Positions 8,526 through 17,778 of a stretch of DNA of 64,000 nt are shown here, one piece after another; positions within the stretch are counted from its first letter, which is position 1; every line of letters starts with the position of its first letter. A program made the position numbers and the translations under genes. Under the pieces are notes generated by a model, which was not told where the DNA came from, searched no databases, and worked only from the letters and a program-made list of their open reading frames with translations. The stretch comes from Acidobacteriota bacterium. GTDB lineage: Bacteria; Acidobacteriota; Holophagae; Acanthopleuribacterales; Acanthopleuribacteraceae. The stretch is from NCBI GenBank assembly GCA_030066195.1, contig JASJCB010000025.1, forward strand, positions 1 to 64,000. The letters are read 5' to 3'.

Positions 8526-10187
8526 TCAGTTTGTCCAGGAAACCTTTGCTACCGCGTAGGGGATTTTGTGGTCTTCAAAGTAACGCATCCAGCGACGTTG
8601 GTTGTTTTGTAGTTGATCACCCGGGCCCTTGACCTCGACCAATCGGTAGCCTTCCTCGAAGAACACCAACAGGTCCGGGAAACCGGTTCTGTATTCGCCC
8701 GGGTCCCGGCTCAGTCGATCCATGATTGCTCTTAGATGGGCGGCGGGGATGTGGGACAAAGCCAGGTCCAGCATTTCTCTGGTCAGGTAGCGCCAGTGAA
8801 CCAGGTAGCAGGCGATACCGTTTTTAGCCTCGAAGGTGTGAATCGCTCTCTCCGTTGCACCGCCTTGCGCAATTTCCTCAAGCCTGGCCAGGACGGCGGC
8901 GGTTCGCTCGTCTCGGAATCTGGATGAAAACAGGCCCTTGGGTCCACGCTGGTAATGGTTGAAGAAGGCGCCGCGAACCGACATGAAGATGATGTCCCAG
9001 AACAGCAGACCGAACAGGCTTTGCCAGAAGACGTTTTCCGCGTAGAAACACGGAGTCTTTTGTTCAGCATAGTGTTGCAGCACCCTTTCTTCTACATGCA
9101 GTTGCGGGTCGAGGGGGACGGTCAAGTCGATTTGCGGCGGTTTCAGGCGTGGCACCGGCCTGGTGCTGTAACCCAGCTTTTTGTGCAGTTTCACCGCGAA
9201 ACGAGCCGAGAATTCCCGCTCCTCCTCGTCTCGGGGCGCTTTGGCAATGGTTTCGCAATAGTATAAGGCTTCTTTGTATCGGCCCTCCCGCTCCAGGATA
9301 CGGGCGCGGCGTTCTCGCGACGGCGGCGCCAGGGTGCGGTCATACAGTTTTAGGGCAATATCCGGCATCTCGATGCGCTCGAAGAAACGGCCCGCCCGGT
9401 TCAGGGTGCGATCATAGCGGCGGCGCAGGCTGGGTTCCTCTCCCGGGTCCGGCAGGCTGAGGCAGAAGGCCCACAGAGCCGTAGCGTGTTTCCCCTCTTC
9501 CGCGAGCCAGGCCCATTCGTTGAGTTGCGACATGACGATGGTTTTCTTCACCAGTTCACGCGAGTTGAACAGGCGATCGTCAGCCTCGATGGAATAGTCC
9601 TCATAACGCAGCATACCCAGATCTTCCAGAACGAATTCCGTCAGGTCCTGGCGCAGGTTACCGAAGAAGAGCAGCTTATAGACCTGCAAAGCCCTGACAT
9701 AGCGAGGCGTAAACCAGGAGAACAGCTCGCGCACAGCTGAATGGATCTCAGCCGGCGTCAGGGTGTCGGTCACCAATTGCACCAATGCCGATTTGTTGTA
9801 ACGCGATAGGGGGCCGGTATCTGCAAAGCGGTCGGGGCGTTGCTTCACCAGTTGCACTAATTCGGGAAGCGCGGGTAGGGCGACCAGGTTTTGGAGGTCC
9901 CGCCCGCTGACCGGCGCATCGATGCACAGCAGTTCAGCCCGCGCCAACTCGTCCGCGGCATGATGCAAGTCGGGAATCTCGGGATAATGCAATTTGTCCA
10001 CACGGAAGTGCGGACCCTTGCGGCCGATCAGGCGCACGTACAATCGTTGGGCCGATAAGGAGACCGAACGGAAGCGGCGCGATAACTCCCGTTCCTCCAA
10101 GGCCAGGATGTCCGCGTAGTGATTGTCGACAAAATCGAGGATTTTCAGGAAATTATCCAAATAATAGCCGACCGGCAATTCATCCAC
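8526..10187 (-). CDS. FAN1-like structure-specific nuclease with VRR-NUC domain
   Basis: The 553-residue protein has YYLDNFLKILDFV at the N-terminus, then AQRLYVRLIGRKGPHFR and KLHYPEI, all characteristic of FAN1. It has helical repeats in the middle and a C-terminal VRR-NUC nuclease domain with GFPDLLVF and LVEVKGPGDQLQNNQ (the D...ExK metal-binding site). In characterised members FAN1 cleaves 5' flaps and helps unhook DNA interstrand crosslinks. A GTG at 10187 is preferred because GGAAGG lies 6 bases upstream; a TTG at 10208 extends the frame. It is a genuine family member rather than a short stand-alone VRR-NUC protein. Confidence 0.88.
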   Translation of the reverse strand: MDELPVGYYLDNFLKILDFVDNHYADILALEERELSRRFRSVSLSAQRLYVRLIGRKGPHFRVDKLHYPEIPDLHHAADELARAELLCIDAPVSGRDLQNLVALPALPELVQLVKQRPDRFADTGPLSRYNKSALVQLVTDTLTPAEIHSAVRELFSWFTPRYVRALQVYKLLFFGNLRQDLTEFVLEDLGMLRYEDYSIEADDRLFNSRELVKKTIVMSQLNEWAWLAEEGKHATALWAFCLSLPDPGEEPSLRRRYDRTLNRAGRFFERIEMPDIALKLYDRTLAPPSRERRARILEREGRYKEALYYCETIAKAPRDEEEREFSARFAVKLHKKLGYSTRPVPRLKPPQIDLTVPLDPQLHVEERVLQHYAEQKTPCFYAENVFWQSLFGLLFWDIIFMSVRGAFFNHYQRGPKGLFSSRFRDERTAAVLARLEEIAQGGATERAIHTFEAKNGIACYLVHWRYLTREMLDLALSHIPAAHLRAIMDRLSRDPGEYRTGFPDLLVFFEEGYRLVEVKGPGDQLQNNQRRWMRYFEDHKIPYAVAKVSWTN

Positions 10188-10330
10188 TACAAACCTTCCA
10201 AGCAGCAAGCTTCGGCCTTCAAGCCTCGGTTGATTGGCATCATATCACCCCTCGTTGGACAAATGAGCTTCCGGCCGCTAAGATGCAACCACAACCCCGC
10301 GTTTCGGTAACGCGGGGAGAAGGGTTTGCC

Positions 10331-11056
10331 ATGCTTTCACATCCCCGCGATGCGCGGATTACCTTTGATCCGGGGCCTCATACCTATTTAGTAGACGGCG
10401 TCGAATACACCTCGGTTACCACGGTGATTTCCCATTTCTTCCCCAAGTTCGACAGTGAGCGCATCGCTCGAAACTGCGCGGGAAAGGGCAAGTACCAGGG
10501 CATGAGCGCCGAGGAAGTGGAAGCCCGTTGGAAGAAAAATGCCGATGAGTCGGCCGATAAGGGAACCCTTTTCCATCAAACGGTCGAAGACTTCCTTTCC
10601 CAGGGCACGCTTTCCGAGAATCCCGATTTCCTGGCCTGGCGGCGTTGGTACGAAACGGCAGGCGCCAAAATGGGCAAACCGGCGCGTCTCGAATGGACCA
10701 TTTTCGACGAGGAGTACCGGGTGGCCGGAACCTTAGACGCCCTGTTTCAAAGTCCCAAGGGCCCTTACTTCCTAATGGATTGGAAGCGCAAGCGACATAT
10801 GGCCCGGCAGCCCTATCGCCCGGGAGATAACGGACTGGGGCCGTTGACCCATATCCCCAATTGCGACTTTGCCAAGGCCGCGCTTCAGCTCAATACCTAT
10901 CGGTGGATGTTGGCGCGCCGCTATGATGTGCGGGTCAAAGCCATGGGCCTGGTCCAGGTCCATCCCGACAGCGGCCTCAATACCCATCGCGTGGGTTTCC
11001 TGGAAGACGATGTTTCCCTGATGCTGAATGCCTGGAAGAACCGAGATATCCGCTAG
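10331..11056 (+). CDS. RecB-like PD-(D/E)XK nuclease domain protein
   Basis: The product is 241 residues and seems to be only the nuclease domain. The motifs in order are GTLFHQTVEDF near residue 80, VAGTLDALF near 132, YFLMDWKRKRHM near 147 and ALQLNTYRWML near 180, the pattern of RecB/Cas4/phage exonuclease-type folds (H, D, DxK, QxxxY). The ATG at 10331 was taken because GAGAAGGG precedes it; an ATG at 10283 is also open. Its stop codon lies in a CTAG that is also the stop of the convergent phosphatase gene. No cas or addAB partner is nearby. A role in DNA end processing is inference. Confidence 0.7.
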   Translation: MLSHPRDARITFDPGPHTYLVDGVEYTSVTTVISHFFPKFDSERIARNCAGKGKYQGMSAEEVEARWKKNADESADKGTLFHQTVEDFLSQGTLSENPDFLAWRRWYETAGAKMGKPARLEWTIFDEEYRVAGTLDALFQSPKGPYFLMDWKRKRHMARQPYRPGDNGLGPLTHIPNCDFAKAALQLNTYRWMLARRYDVRVKAMGLVQVHPDSGLNTHRVGFLEDDVSLMLNAWKNRDIR

Positions 11057-12258
11057 AGTAGTTCCAGGGCGCAGATCGTCAGGTCGTCGTCCAGGTCACT
11101 GCTGCCGGCCCATTCGATCAAGCGGCTTTTGACGGTGCTCAAGATTTCCTCCATGGGTCGGCCCCGAAGTTCGGTAAGGCAGTCCAAAAGGCGTTCTTCA
11201 GTGAAGCACTCGCGTTTATGGTTGAACGTATCCGTGGCGCCGTCGGAATAGAGGAACAAGCGGTCCCCCGCCCGGTAGTCTATTTCCAACTCGCGGTAAA
11301 CGACCTTGGACGGGGAGAACAGGCCGATGGGATAACCGCCCTCACCGATAGCGCGCACGGGTCCCTCCTCGGGTACGAAGATGGCCGGAGGGTGACCCGC
11401 CTGGGTGAGCATGAGTTGGTGTTTGACATGGTCGATCACCACGTAATTCATGGTGAAGTATTGAGCGCCTCTACCCCTGGATTGAAACATTTTGTTTAAC
11501 TGGGCGGCGGTTACGCTGGGACAAGATAGGGGGATGGTGTATCGGTTCTCGCCGTGTTCCTGGTCGACCGGATGAAGAATCTTGCTGAGCGTGAACGACA
11601 ACAAGGCGGCAGGCACGCCCTTTCCGGAAACGTCCAGCACATAACATACGGTATAGCGTTCATCCAGGGGGACGATATTGAAAATGTCTCCAGCCAGGAA
11701 GCGGGATGGGTAGAACAGAGACTCGAAACGAAAGCGCTTTTCTGCCAGGGCAGGCGGCGGCAACAGGTTCTTCTGCAACTGGGCGGCGAAGTGCAGGTCC
11801 TCGCTGATCTTATCGTATGCAGCTTCCAACTCGCGGTTCACCTTGTTGAGGTGGGCCTGCTTGTCCTTCAGCGTCCGCTCCAACTGCAGAATGCGTAACC
11901 CGGCGTTGATGCGAGCCTTCAACTCGCTGCTGTCGAAGGGCTTGGTAACGAAATCGTCAGCACCGGCGGCCATGCCCTCGGCAAGGTCTTCTATTTCGGA
12001 TCGACCGGTCAGCAGGATCAGGTAGATATAATTGCCGAAGTCGGAAGCACGGACCTTGCGGCATAATTCGACACCGGAGCAAAGGGGCATACTCCAATCG
12101 GTAATCACAAAGCAAACATCCTCGCGTTGGAGGATTTCGTAGCCCTCCCAACCATCTGCCGCCGTTAAGACGCGATGCCCCCAACTGGACAGACGCCTCA
12201 CCATCAGATCCCGAATATCCTCGGAATCATCCACCACCAAAATGGTTTCACCCTGCAA
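11053..12258 (-). CDS. response regulator with PP2C (SpoIIE/RsbU) phosphatase output
   Basis: The 401-residue protein has an N-terminal receiver domain (residues 5-120; acidic pair Asp10-Asp11, phosphoacceptor Asp54 in VITDWSMP, Lys in DDFVTKPF). A coiled-coil linker (about 125-165) leads to a SpoIIE-type PP2C phosphatase domain containing AGDIFNIV, LDVSGKGVPAALLS and LFLYSDGATD metal-binding segments. Such proteins dephosphorylate anti-sigma-factor antagonists or phosphoprotein partners upon receiver phosphorylation. The start is TTG at 12258 with a strong AGGAGG six bases upstream. It is divergent from a kinase operon whose first gene carries a degenerate receiver, suggesting antagonistic phosphorylation of shared targets. 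Confidence 0.92.
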   Translation of the reverse strand: MQGETILVVDDSEDIRDLMVRRLSSWGHRVLTAADGWEGYEILQREDVCFVITDWSMPLCSGVELCRKVRASDFGNYIYLILLTGRSEIEDLAEGMAAGADDFVTKPFDSSELKARINAGLRILQLERTLKDKQAHLNKVNRELEAAYDKISEDLHFAAQLQKNLLPPPALAEKRFRFESLFYPSRFLAGDIFNIVPLDERYTVCYVLDVSGKGVPAALLSFTLSKILHPVDQEHGENRYTIPLSCPSVTAAQLNKMFQSRGRGAQYFTMNYVVIDHVKHQLMLTQAGHPPAIFVPEEGPVRAIGEGGYPIGLFSPSKVVYRELEIDYRAGDRLFLYSDGATDTFNHKRECFTEERLLDCLTELRGRPMEEILSTVKSRLIEWAGSSDLDDDLTICALELL

Positions 12259-12390
12259 GATTGCCTCCTGGCAAGGTTATATCATGAAATCTTTTGAAAT
12301 GATTCAGACAATCAAGTCGTTTACCCATTGAATCGCCTTTTGTCCCGGCTGTCCCATGTCAAGAGGAAACGACCGAGCCCCGGAAAGTGG

Positions 12391-12419
12391 TTGTGATTCC
12401 AGATGGGAAAAACTATAGT
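12391..12419 (+). promoter_or_regulatory. sigma-70-like promoter of the kinase operon
   Basis: TTGTGA at 12391-12396 and TATAGT at 12414-12419 with a 17-base spacer. The kinase ATG is 27 bases downstream. Confidence 0.6.
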
Positions 12420-12446
12420 GATGATATTCGGAGAGGGAACCATACC

Positions 12447-14018
12447 ATGAGTGATGCAACAGGATCGGGTATGATTCTTGTTATCGAAAGGGACGCCCGG
12501 TTCTCCGCCAAGTTCAAAAAGCACTTGAGATTAACAGGCTACCGCACCTTTTTTGTGGAGTCCGGCCAGGACGCGTTATTCCTGTTGGAAAATATTTCGG
12601 CTGATTTCATCCTGATCAACCTCAACGGAATCGATAGTTGGGACCAGCTGAAAAGTCTCATTCTATATGGGCGCAAAAACAAGATTCCCCTTTTGTTCGT
12701 GGACGGGTTGCGCAAAACCCAAAGCATTGCCGATCGTTTGAAGACCAAGGGAATCGATTGCTTCATCACCCTGCCCTTCACCGTGGCCGATTTAAACCAA
12801 CGCGTCGCCTCTATGTTGGGCGGGCGCGATCCCATGATCGGGCGCAAACTAGGACCCAAGGGCCACGAGGTTCAAATCATCAAGAAACTGGGCGCCGGCG
12901 CCATGGGTACGGTTTACAAGGCAGACCAGGAGGATTTGGGTCGCAATGTGGCCGTCAAGTTCCTCAGCGCGGAACACCAGCGCCAAGATCCCGAGGCCGG
13001 TAAACGCTTCTATAACGAGGCCCGCGCCATGGGCCAGTTGCGCAGTCCCCACATCGTCCAGGTCTACTTCGTAGGTAAGTATGAGGATCGGCCCTACATG
13101 GTCATGGAACTGATCGAGGGACCCAACCTGGAAAAGTACATGAAGGACAAGGGCGCCCTGACCAGCTTTGAAGCATTGACCATCACCCGCGACGTCCTGC
13201 TGGGCCTGGTAGCCGCCCATGGGAAAGGCAAAACCCACCGCGACCTGAAGCCCGCCAATATCATGCTCAACCGCGAGCGCCAGGCGGTGATTCTTGACTT
13301 CGGCTTGGTGCGTGAGAAATCCCAGAACATGACGAAGGCCGGCACCGTTCTGGGTACGCCGAGATACATGTCCCCCGAACAGGTCAACGGCCGCAATGTG
13401 GATCACCGTTGCGATCTCTATTCAACGGGCATCATTCTTTACGAGATGATGGTCGGCACCGCGCCCTTTCGCGGCGAGGACTTTGTTTCCGTCCTCATGA
13501 AACATGTCAACGAGCCTCTGCCCAGACCGGAAGTCTACGGTCGCTCGGTGGACCCTGCTGTCTACGCGGTCATCGAAAAGCTGACTCAAAAGAATCCTGA
13601 CGATCGTTACCAGACCGCCCGCGAGGTCCTGGACCATGTCGAAGCCCATTTGGAAACCCTATCCATTCCCTCCTTCTCCGACGACGACACCATGACTCTG
13701 GTTGCCGAGGTCAAGCCCACCGGCGGCATCGCCGTCAATTCCAAGGGCCACGCGATCGGTCGCTTCGGCAAGGTCTCCAATCACCGCAGCCAACACCTCT
13801 ACCTTTTGGGCAGCGTATTGGAACAACTGGTCGAAATGGATGACCTGGGCAGCTTTCAGCGCGGCCTTGTCGACACCGAGGATCGCCGTATCGTCGTCTT
13901 CCCCGGTAAGAACGGCTTGGCCTGTTTGGAAACCGAATCCAATGACCTGACCACCAAATTCAATGTGATGCGTCCCGCCGAACTGGCGCGATACTTCGAA
14001 AAGGAAGCTACCCAATGA
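12447..14018 (+). CDS. pseudoreceiver Ser/Thr protein kinase
   Basis: The 523-residue protein starts with a receiver-like domain (about 10-125). Its phosphoacceptor position reads ILINLNGID, with Asn where Asp is expected, so phosphorylation is unlikely. A complete Hanks-type kinase domain follows (about 140-400): LGAGAMGTVYKA glycine loop, VAVKFL lysine, HRDLKPANIML catalytic loop, DFGLV and the APE-region MSPEQV. The C-terminal 90 residues (GHAIGRFGKV onward) look like a small alpha/beta Roadblock/LC7-type domain. ATG 12447 has GGAGAGGG upstream. Its stop overlaps the next ATG (ATGA). No transmembrane helix is seen, so the kinase is cytosolic. Confidence 0.88.
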   Translation: MSDATGSGMILVIERDARFSAKFKKHLRLTGYRTFFVESGQDALFLLENISADFILINLNGIDSWDQLKSLILYGRKNKIPLLFVDGLRKTQSIADRLKTKGIDCFITLPFTVADLNQRVASMLGGRDPMIGRKLGPKGHEVQIIKKLGAGAMGTVYKADQEDLGRNVAVKFLSAEHQRQDPEAGKRFYNEARAMGQLRSPHIVQVYFVGKYEDRPYMVMELIEGPNLEKYMKDKGALTSFEALTITRDVLLGLVAAHGKGKTHRDLKPANIMLNRERQAVILDFGLVREKSQNMTKAGTVLGTPRYMSPEQVNGRNVDHRCDLYSTGIILYEMMVGTAPFRGEDFVSVLMKHVNEPLPRPEVYGRSVDPAVYAVIEKLTQKNPDDRYQTAREVLDHVEAHLETLSIPSFSDDDTMTLVAEVKPTGGIAVNSKGHAIGRFGKVSNHRSQHLYLLGSVLEQLVEMDDLGSFQRGLVDTEDRRIVVFPGKNGLACLETESNDLTTKFNVMRPAELARYFEKEATQ

Positions 14019-14638
14019 TCACGGTAGAGGACTTCGAAGGCGTTGCCGGTTTCCGTTGGGGCGCCCTGTTCGATAACCTGGGCGCCTTGTCTATAGCCGG
14101 TCGGGCGCCGTTGGACATGGAAAAGAAGCTGGGCCTGGTTTGCAAAGTCCTTATCCAAGGCACGTTTCAATTCAAGACCTCCGATCTCGTGTTCGAGAAC
14201 GGCAAGGTATTGATCAGGCGCGGCACATACGGGATGTTGTTGCTGTTTTGCGATGATCACGCCAACGTCTCCATGATCAACGCCATCGTCAACGAAGATC
14301 CGGTTCCGGGAGGTGGGGATGTCGATTCCCAGGTCTCCAGCAGCAAGAAGGTCGAACCAAGTGATCCCGGCATGAGCGTCATTCACTCTACCTCGTTGGC
14401 AAACAAACCGATTCCGCCTGAAATCATCGATGAATTATTGGACATCTATACCACCTTTCTCGGCCCGTTGGCCCGCGCCCTGGCCAAAAAGCAATGTAAG
14501 GCCCGGGGCCTCGACCCCGATCATGTCCCCGCTCGCGAGTGGTTCAAACTGCTCAACGCTCTCGCCGATCGGATCACCGATACTGAGAAACACGAGGATT
14601 TTCTCGACAGAGCGGTCATGCTCAAGACCAGATTTTAA
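14015..14638 (+). CDS. Roadblock/LC7-like small protein with DUF8082-like tail
   Basis: The 207-residue protein is translationally coupled to the kinase. The first 100 residues (GALFDNLGALSIAGR, then IQGTFQFKTSDLVFENGKVLIRR) suggest a Roadblock/LC7-type fold. Residues 130-205 (PPEIIDELLDIYTTFLGPLARALAKK) match the helical pattern I associate with DUF8082 domains attached to bacterial kinases. Both assignments are by eye. Operon position suggests a dimerising adaptor or substrate of the kinase. Confidence 0.55.
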   Translation: MITVEDFEGVAGFRWGALFDNLGALSIAGRAPLDMEKKLGLVCKVLIQGTFQFKTSDLVFENGKVLIRRGTYGMLLLFCDDHANVSMINAIVNEDPVPGGGDVDSQVSSSKKVEPSDPGMSVIHSTSLANKPIPPEIIDELLDIYTTFLGPLARALAKKQCKARGLDPDHVPAREWFKLLNALADRITDTEKHEDFLDRAVMLKTRF

Positions 14639-14647
14639 GGAGCCCCC

Positions 14648-15448
14648 ATGAGTCTGAAGATCAAGTTTGCCTTGTTTACCTCCTTACTGTGCATCGTCGT
14701 TATCGCGGGGATTACTTCGCTGTCGTATCTCAATGCCCGCTTGCAGTTGGAGAAAAGCCTGGGCGAAAGGTTGGAAGCCATTGTCCGCACGGGCGCCCTG
14801 GGTCTGGACGGCACCCTGCATGACACCATTTCTGTAGAAGGCGACGCGGCCACGCGCAACAAGCAGGCCGAAACCGAGACCTTCATTCAAATGCGCGATC
14901 ACCTGCGCGCCCTGAAAAAGGCAAACAACTTGAGCCAGGAGCTTTATACCTTTCGACAAGTAGGCAATAAACTCCATTTCGTGGTGATGACCAACGACAA
15001 ACCCTACATCGGCGACGAGTATGAAATTCGCCAGGAGATGCTGCCGACCCTCAAGGACGGTAAACCCGCGCGAACCGGGCTTTATAGTGATGATCACGGC
15101 CACTGGCTTTCGGCCTATGCCCCCATCTTCGACCAGGACGGCAATATCTCCGGCCTGTTGGAAGCCGATATCCGCGTGGAAGAGTTCGAAGCGCTGTTGG
15201 GTCAACAAGCCTTCCTGATGTTCATCAAGGGTTGCGGCTTCGGCCTGGTCGCCGTGCTGCTCAGTTTCCTCCTGGCCGGTACCGTCACCAGTAAGATCAA
15301 CTACCTCACCGATATCACCGAGAAAATCTCTTTAGGCAAGATGGATACGCCCATCAAGCTGCAAGGCAAGGACGAGGTCGCCAGACTGGGCGCCTCTCTG
15401 GAACGCATGCGGGAGAGCCTGAAGATTGCCGCGGAGATGATGGAATAG
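14648..15448 (+). CDS. membrane sensor with Cache-like extracellular and HAMP domains, no output domain
   Basis: The 266-residue protein has a transmembrane helix at about 8-30, an extracytoplasmic sensor domain (about 31-193, with a Cache-like LSAYAPIFDQDGNISGLLEADI segment), a second helix at about 195-217 and a HAMP domain (about 218-262). It stops right after HAMP, so it lacks a kinase, cyclase or methyl-accepting domain. AAGGAG precedes the ATG. As the third gene of the kinase operon it may feed a signal to the cytosolic kinase through protein contact. That link is inferred from operon position only. Confidence 0.8.
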   Translation: MSLKIKFALFTSLLCIVVIAGITSLSYLNARLQLEKSLGERLEAIVRTGALGLDGTLHDTISVEGDAATRNKQAETETFIQMRDHLRALKKANNLSQELYTFRQVGNKLHFVVMTNDKPYIGDEYEIRQEMLPTLKDGKPARTGLYSDDHGHWLSAYAPIFDQDGNISGLLEADIRVEEFEALLGQQAFLMFIKGCGFGLVAVLLSFLLAGTVTSKINYLTDITEKISLGKMDTPIKLQGKDEVARLGASLERMRESLKIAAEMME

Positions 15449-15469
15449 AAAACACCCGGGGGACCGGCA

Positions 15470-16012
15470 ATGGGGGATTATCTCTACCAGCCCTTCTTCT
15501 GTGAAGAAAATATCTACCAGTTGAGCCTCCACCCGCATGTGGCCGCGCTTCCTCAAAAGGTTGTCTTCATCACCAACGCGGCTAAAACCTGCGCCGTGTG
15601 GAACATGCGCGCGGCGGAAAACACCTGGGAACCGGTGCTTTGGGATTACCATGTCATCCTGGTCGTCAGGGTTGGGGAACAATTCCAGGTCTGGGACCTG
15701 GACACGGTCCTGGGTATGCCGGTTCCCGCGCGTCACTATTTCTCCCGAAGTTTCTCATTGGAACTGGAGGAGGTCTACCTGCCGCGCTTTCGGGTGCTGG
15801 ACGGCAACTTATACCGCAACCTGTTCTCATCCGACCGGAGTCACATGCGCAACCAGGACAAAACCTGGCTGCAGCCGCCACCGCCTTGGCCGCCTATCCT
15901 CAACGGACCCTGTAATTTGCCGCGATTCTTGGACCTGGAGGACCCCATTGCGGGTCAGGTCATGGATCTGGAGGAGACCGCGCGGCTTTTCTGCCCGGAA
16001 GAATTCAATTAA
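15470..16012 (+). CDS. NTAQ1-like protein N-terminal glutamine amidohydrolase
   Basis: The 180-residue sequence follows eukaryotic NTAQ1 throughout: Y-Q-P-FFCEENIY with the nucleophile at Cys11, WDYHVIL with His61, VWDLDTVL with Asp76, then SDRSHM and PPPPWPPI. In eukaryotes NTAQ1 deamidates N-terminal Gln to Glu, the first step of the Arg/N-degron pathway. All three triad residues are present, so activity is plausible; in a bacterium it could prepare proteins for the ClpS/Aat or Bpt route, or act on a peptide substrate. A GGGGGA sequence precedes the ATG. It lies just downstream of the HAMP gene and 45 bases before the desaturase-family gene. Confidence 0.85.
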   Translation: MGDYLYQPFFCEENIYQLSLHPHVAALPQKVVFITNAAKTCAVWNMRAAENTWEPVLWDYHVILVVRVGEQFQVWDLDTVLGMPVPARHYFSRSFSLELEEVYLPRFRVLDGNLYRNLFSSDRSHMRNQDKTWLQPPPPWPPILNGPCNLPRFLDLEDPIAGQVMDLEETARLFCPEEFN

Positions 16013-16057
16013 ACCTGAAGGGTCGCTCAGCGTTCTGTAAGGATGTGGGAGGCGCCC

Positions 16058-16867
16058 GTGATTCCAACTCTGATCCGATTGTCCGTTGCGTTTCTTTTAC
16101 TGGGCCTTGTACTTTACAGCCTGGAAAAGCTGTTCCCGGCTGTTCGGGAAAAGCCGCTTCTGCGCAAGGGGGTCGGCACCGACCTGATTTACTGGTTCTT
16201 CACGCCCGTAGTGACCAAGGCGATATCCAAGGCGACCGTCATCATCGCCGTTATTCCGGTCGCTTTGCTCCTAGGTCTTGAGCCCGGCCCCGAGCTCGCG
16301 GAAGGTTTCGGGCCGATCGCTCGGCAACCCATGTGGCTGATTGCACTGGAAATGCTGGTGTTCGGTGATTTTTTGGGCTATTGGATACACCGCCTCTTCC
16401 ACGCACCGCGGCTCTGGCCCTTTCACGCGGTCCATCACAGCTCGACCGGCTTGGACTGGCTTTCCTCCGTTCGCGTTCATCCGGTTAACGACCTGTTGGG
16501 TAAAGTTCTACGGGTGGTCATTCTGCTCTGTCTCGGTTTTCCCTTGAACGCGTTGGCCGCCTATGTTCCCTTCCTGGTCTTCTATGCCTTGCTGCTGCAC
16601 GCCAATGTGCCCTGGTCTTTCGGTCCGTTACGTTATGTCATCGCGAGCCCCCTGTTCCATCGCCGGCACCATTCCTCCGAAGTGCCCGACAAGAACTTTG
16701 CCGGCTTGTTCCCAATTTTCGATATCCTCTTCGGCACCTTCTACATGCCCAAAGGGGAACAACCCAGCCGCTTCGGAGTATCGGGAAGTCCGTTGCCCGA
16801 CTCATTTCCGGCGCAGATGATCTACCCTTTCAGGCGAACCCAAGAATCGGCCTCCTCCTCAGCGTGA
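16058..16867 (+). CDS. sterol desaturase / fatty acid hydroxylase family membrane enzyme
   Basis: The 269-residue protein has several hydrophobic segments and the histidine clusters of the di-iron family: HRLFH, HAVHH, an HP in VRVHPVND, and HRRHH. Members hydroxylate or desaturate sterols, fatty acids or carotenoids using oxygen. A GTG at 16058 is chosen because GGGAGG lies 5 bases upstream; an ATG at 16043 has its purine run too close. The substrate cannot be predicted. A link to the isoprenoid operon 36 kb away is possible but unsupported. Confidence 0.88.
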   Translation: MIPTLIRLSVAFLLLGLVLYSLEKLFPAVREKPLLRKGVGTDLIYWFFTPVVTKAISKATVIIAVIPVALLLGLEPGPELAEGFGPIARQPMWLIALEMLVFGDFLGYWIHRLFHAPRLWPFHAVHHSSTGLDWLSSVRVHPVNDLLGKVLRVVILLCLGFPLNALAAYVPFLVFYALLLHANVPWSFGPLRYVIASPLFHRRHHSSEVPDKNFAGLFPIFDILFGTFYMPKGEQPSRFGVSGSPLPDSFPAQMIYPFRRTQESASSSA

Positions 16868-17149
16868 TCGAAACCACCAATCTCGACCAGGACCTCGTCA
16901 AAGTCGCGAACATGAGCGGGTAACAACGCCGAATCGTGTCTTTCGGTCGACGTACCGCTGACGAGGTACGAAGAACCAGAAAAGGAGCACCGTAGCCATC
17001 TTTTCCCTTTCCCGCCACCTGAAAGGATGGAATGTTGCCGAGAAAAATCACACCGTATTTGCTTGGAGCCTTTTACCCGTACCTGGTAGCTATCTTCTTT
17101 AAAAAACTCTTCCTTCGAGAAACTCCCAACTGACCCGTCTCCTCCTCTT

Positions 17150-17700
17150 CCTTCCCGCGATCTTTCATTGAAAAACAGGTTTCCGAGCCCGGGAATCAAA
17201 CCATTCTCGATGCCGAAAGCGGCACCATTCCCTGGCATCGGTATTGTGAAATTCAAAAACGCAACTTCAGTGCCCGGAATCACCCTTTTGGGTGCAAAAA
17301 ATAGGGTCCTAATCCCAAAATTCAGCCGAAGCTGTACTCCAAAGGGGTATCAATCCCGAAAATAAGGGCCGAGCACGAAAAAAATCACAACCTCCTGACC
17401 GATTTTGGTCGGGTCGCATGATGCTCATGTGGGCTCTAGGACTAAAAAACAACCATGAAGGAGAAATTGTTGTGCCCTTTTCCGGGAACAGGGCCGACAA
17501 GACCGTGATCAGGTATACCTGTTCCCGGGAACAGAACCGCCTTCACGCCGGCCAACCGGTCCTATTCCCGGGAACGGAACCATCTTGGCCGCGCTCAGGT
17601 AGACCTTTTCCCGGGAGTCGGCACAGTTTTTCGCTCAAAACCGGTCGTTTTTGCAAGAAACTTGATCAAATTAGAATGAAATGCCGGCTTGACAATCTAT
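17150..17700 (+). repeat. long interspersed repeat, copy A
   Basis: It is collinear with 38550-39050. The best-preserved part is GCGCTCAGGTAGACC followed by TTTTCCCGGGAGTCGG near 17592-17622, then an AACTTGATCAA stretch and a TTGACAATC end. Divergence with indels shows the copies are old. Confidence 0.7.
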
Positions 17701-17778
17701 AAGGGCGTTAAAATCAGGTAACAATGTCCTTGGCAAATAGTTGACCAAATGAGGCCCCGAAAGCCCGGTGGAGCCTCC

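Noticed and set aside
16822-17283. 153-codon minus-strand frame after the desaturase-family gene
   Set aside because: It translates the interspersed repeat and the 3' end of the desaturase gene; no start signal or family.
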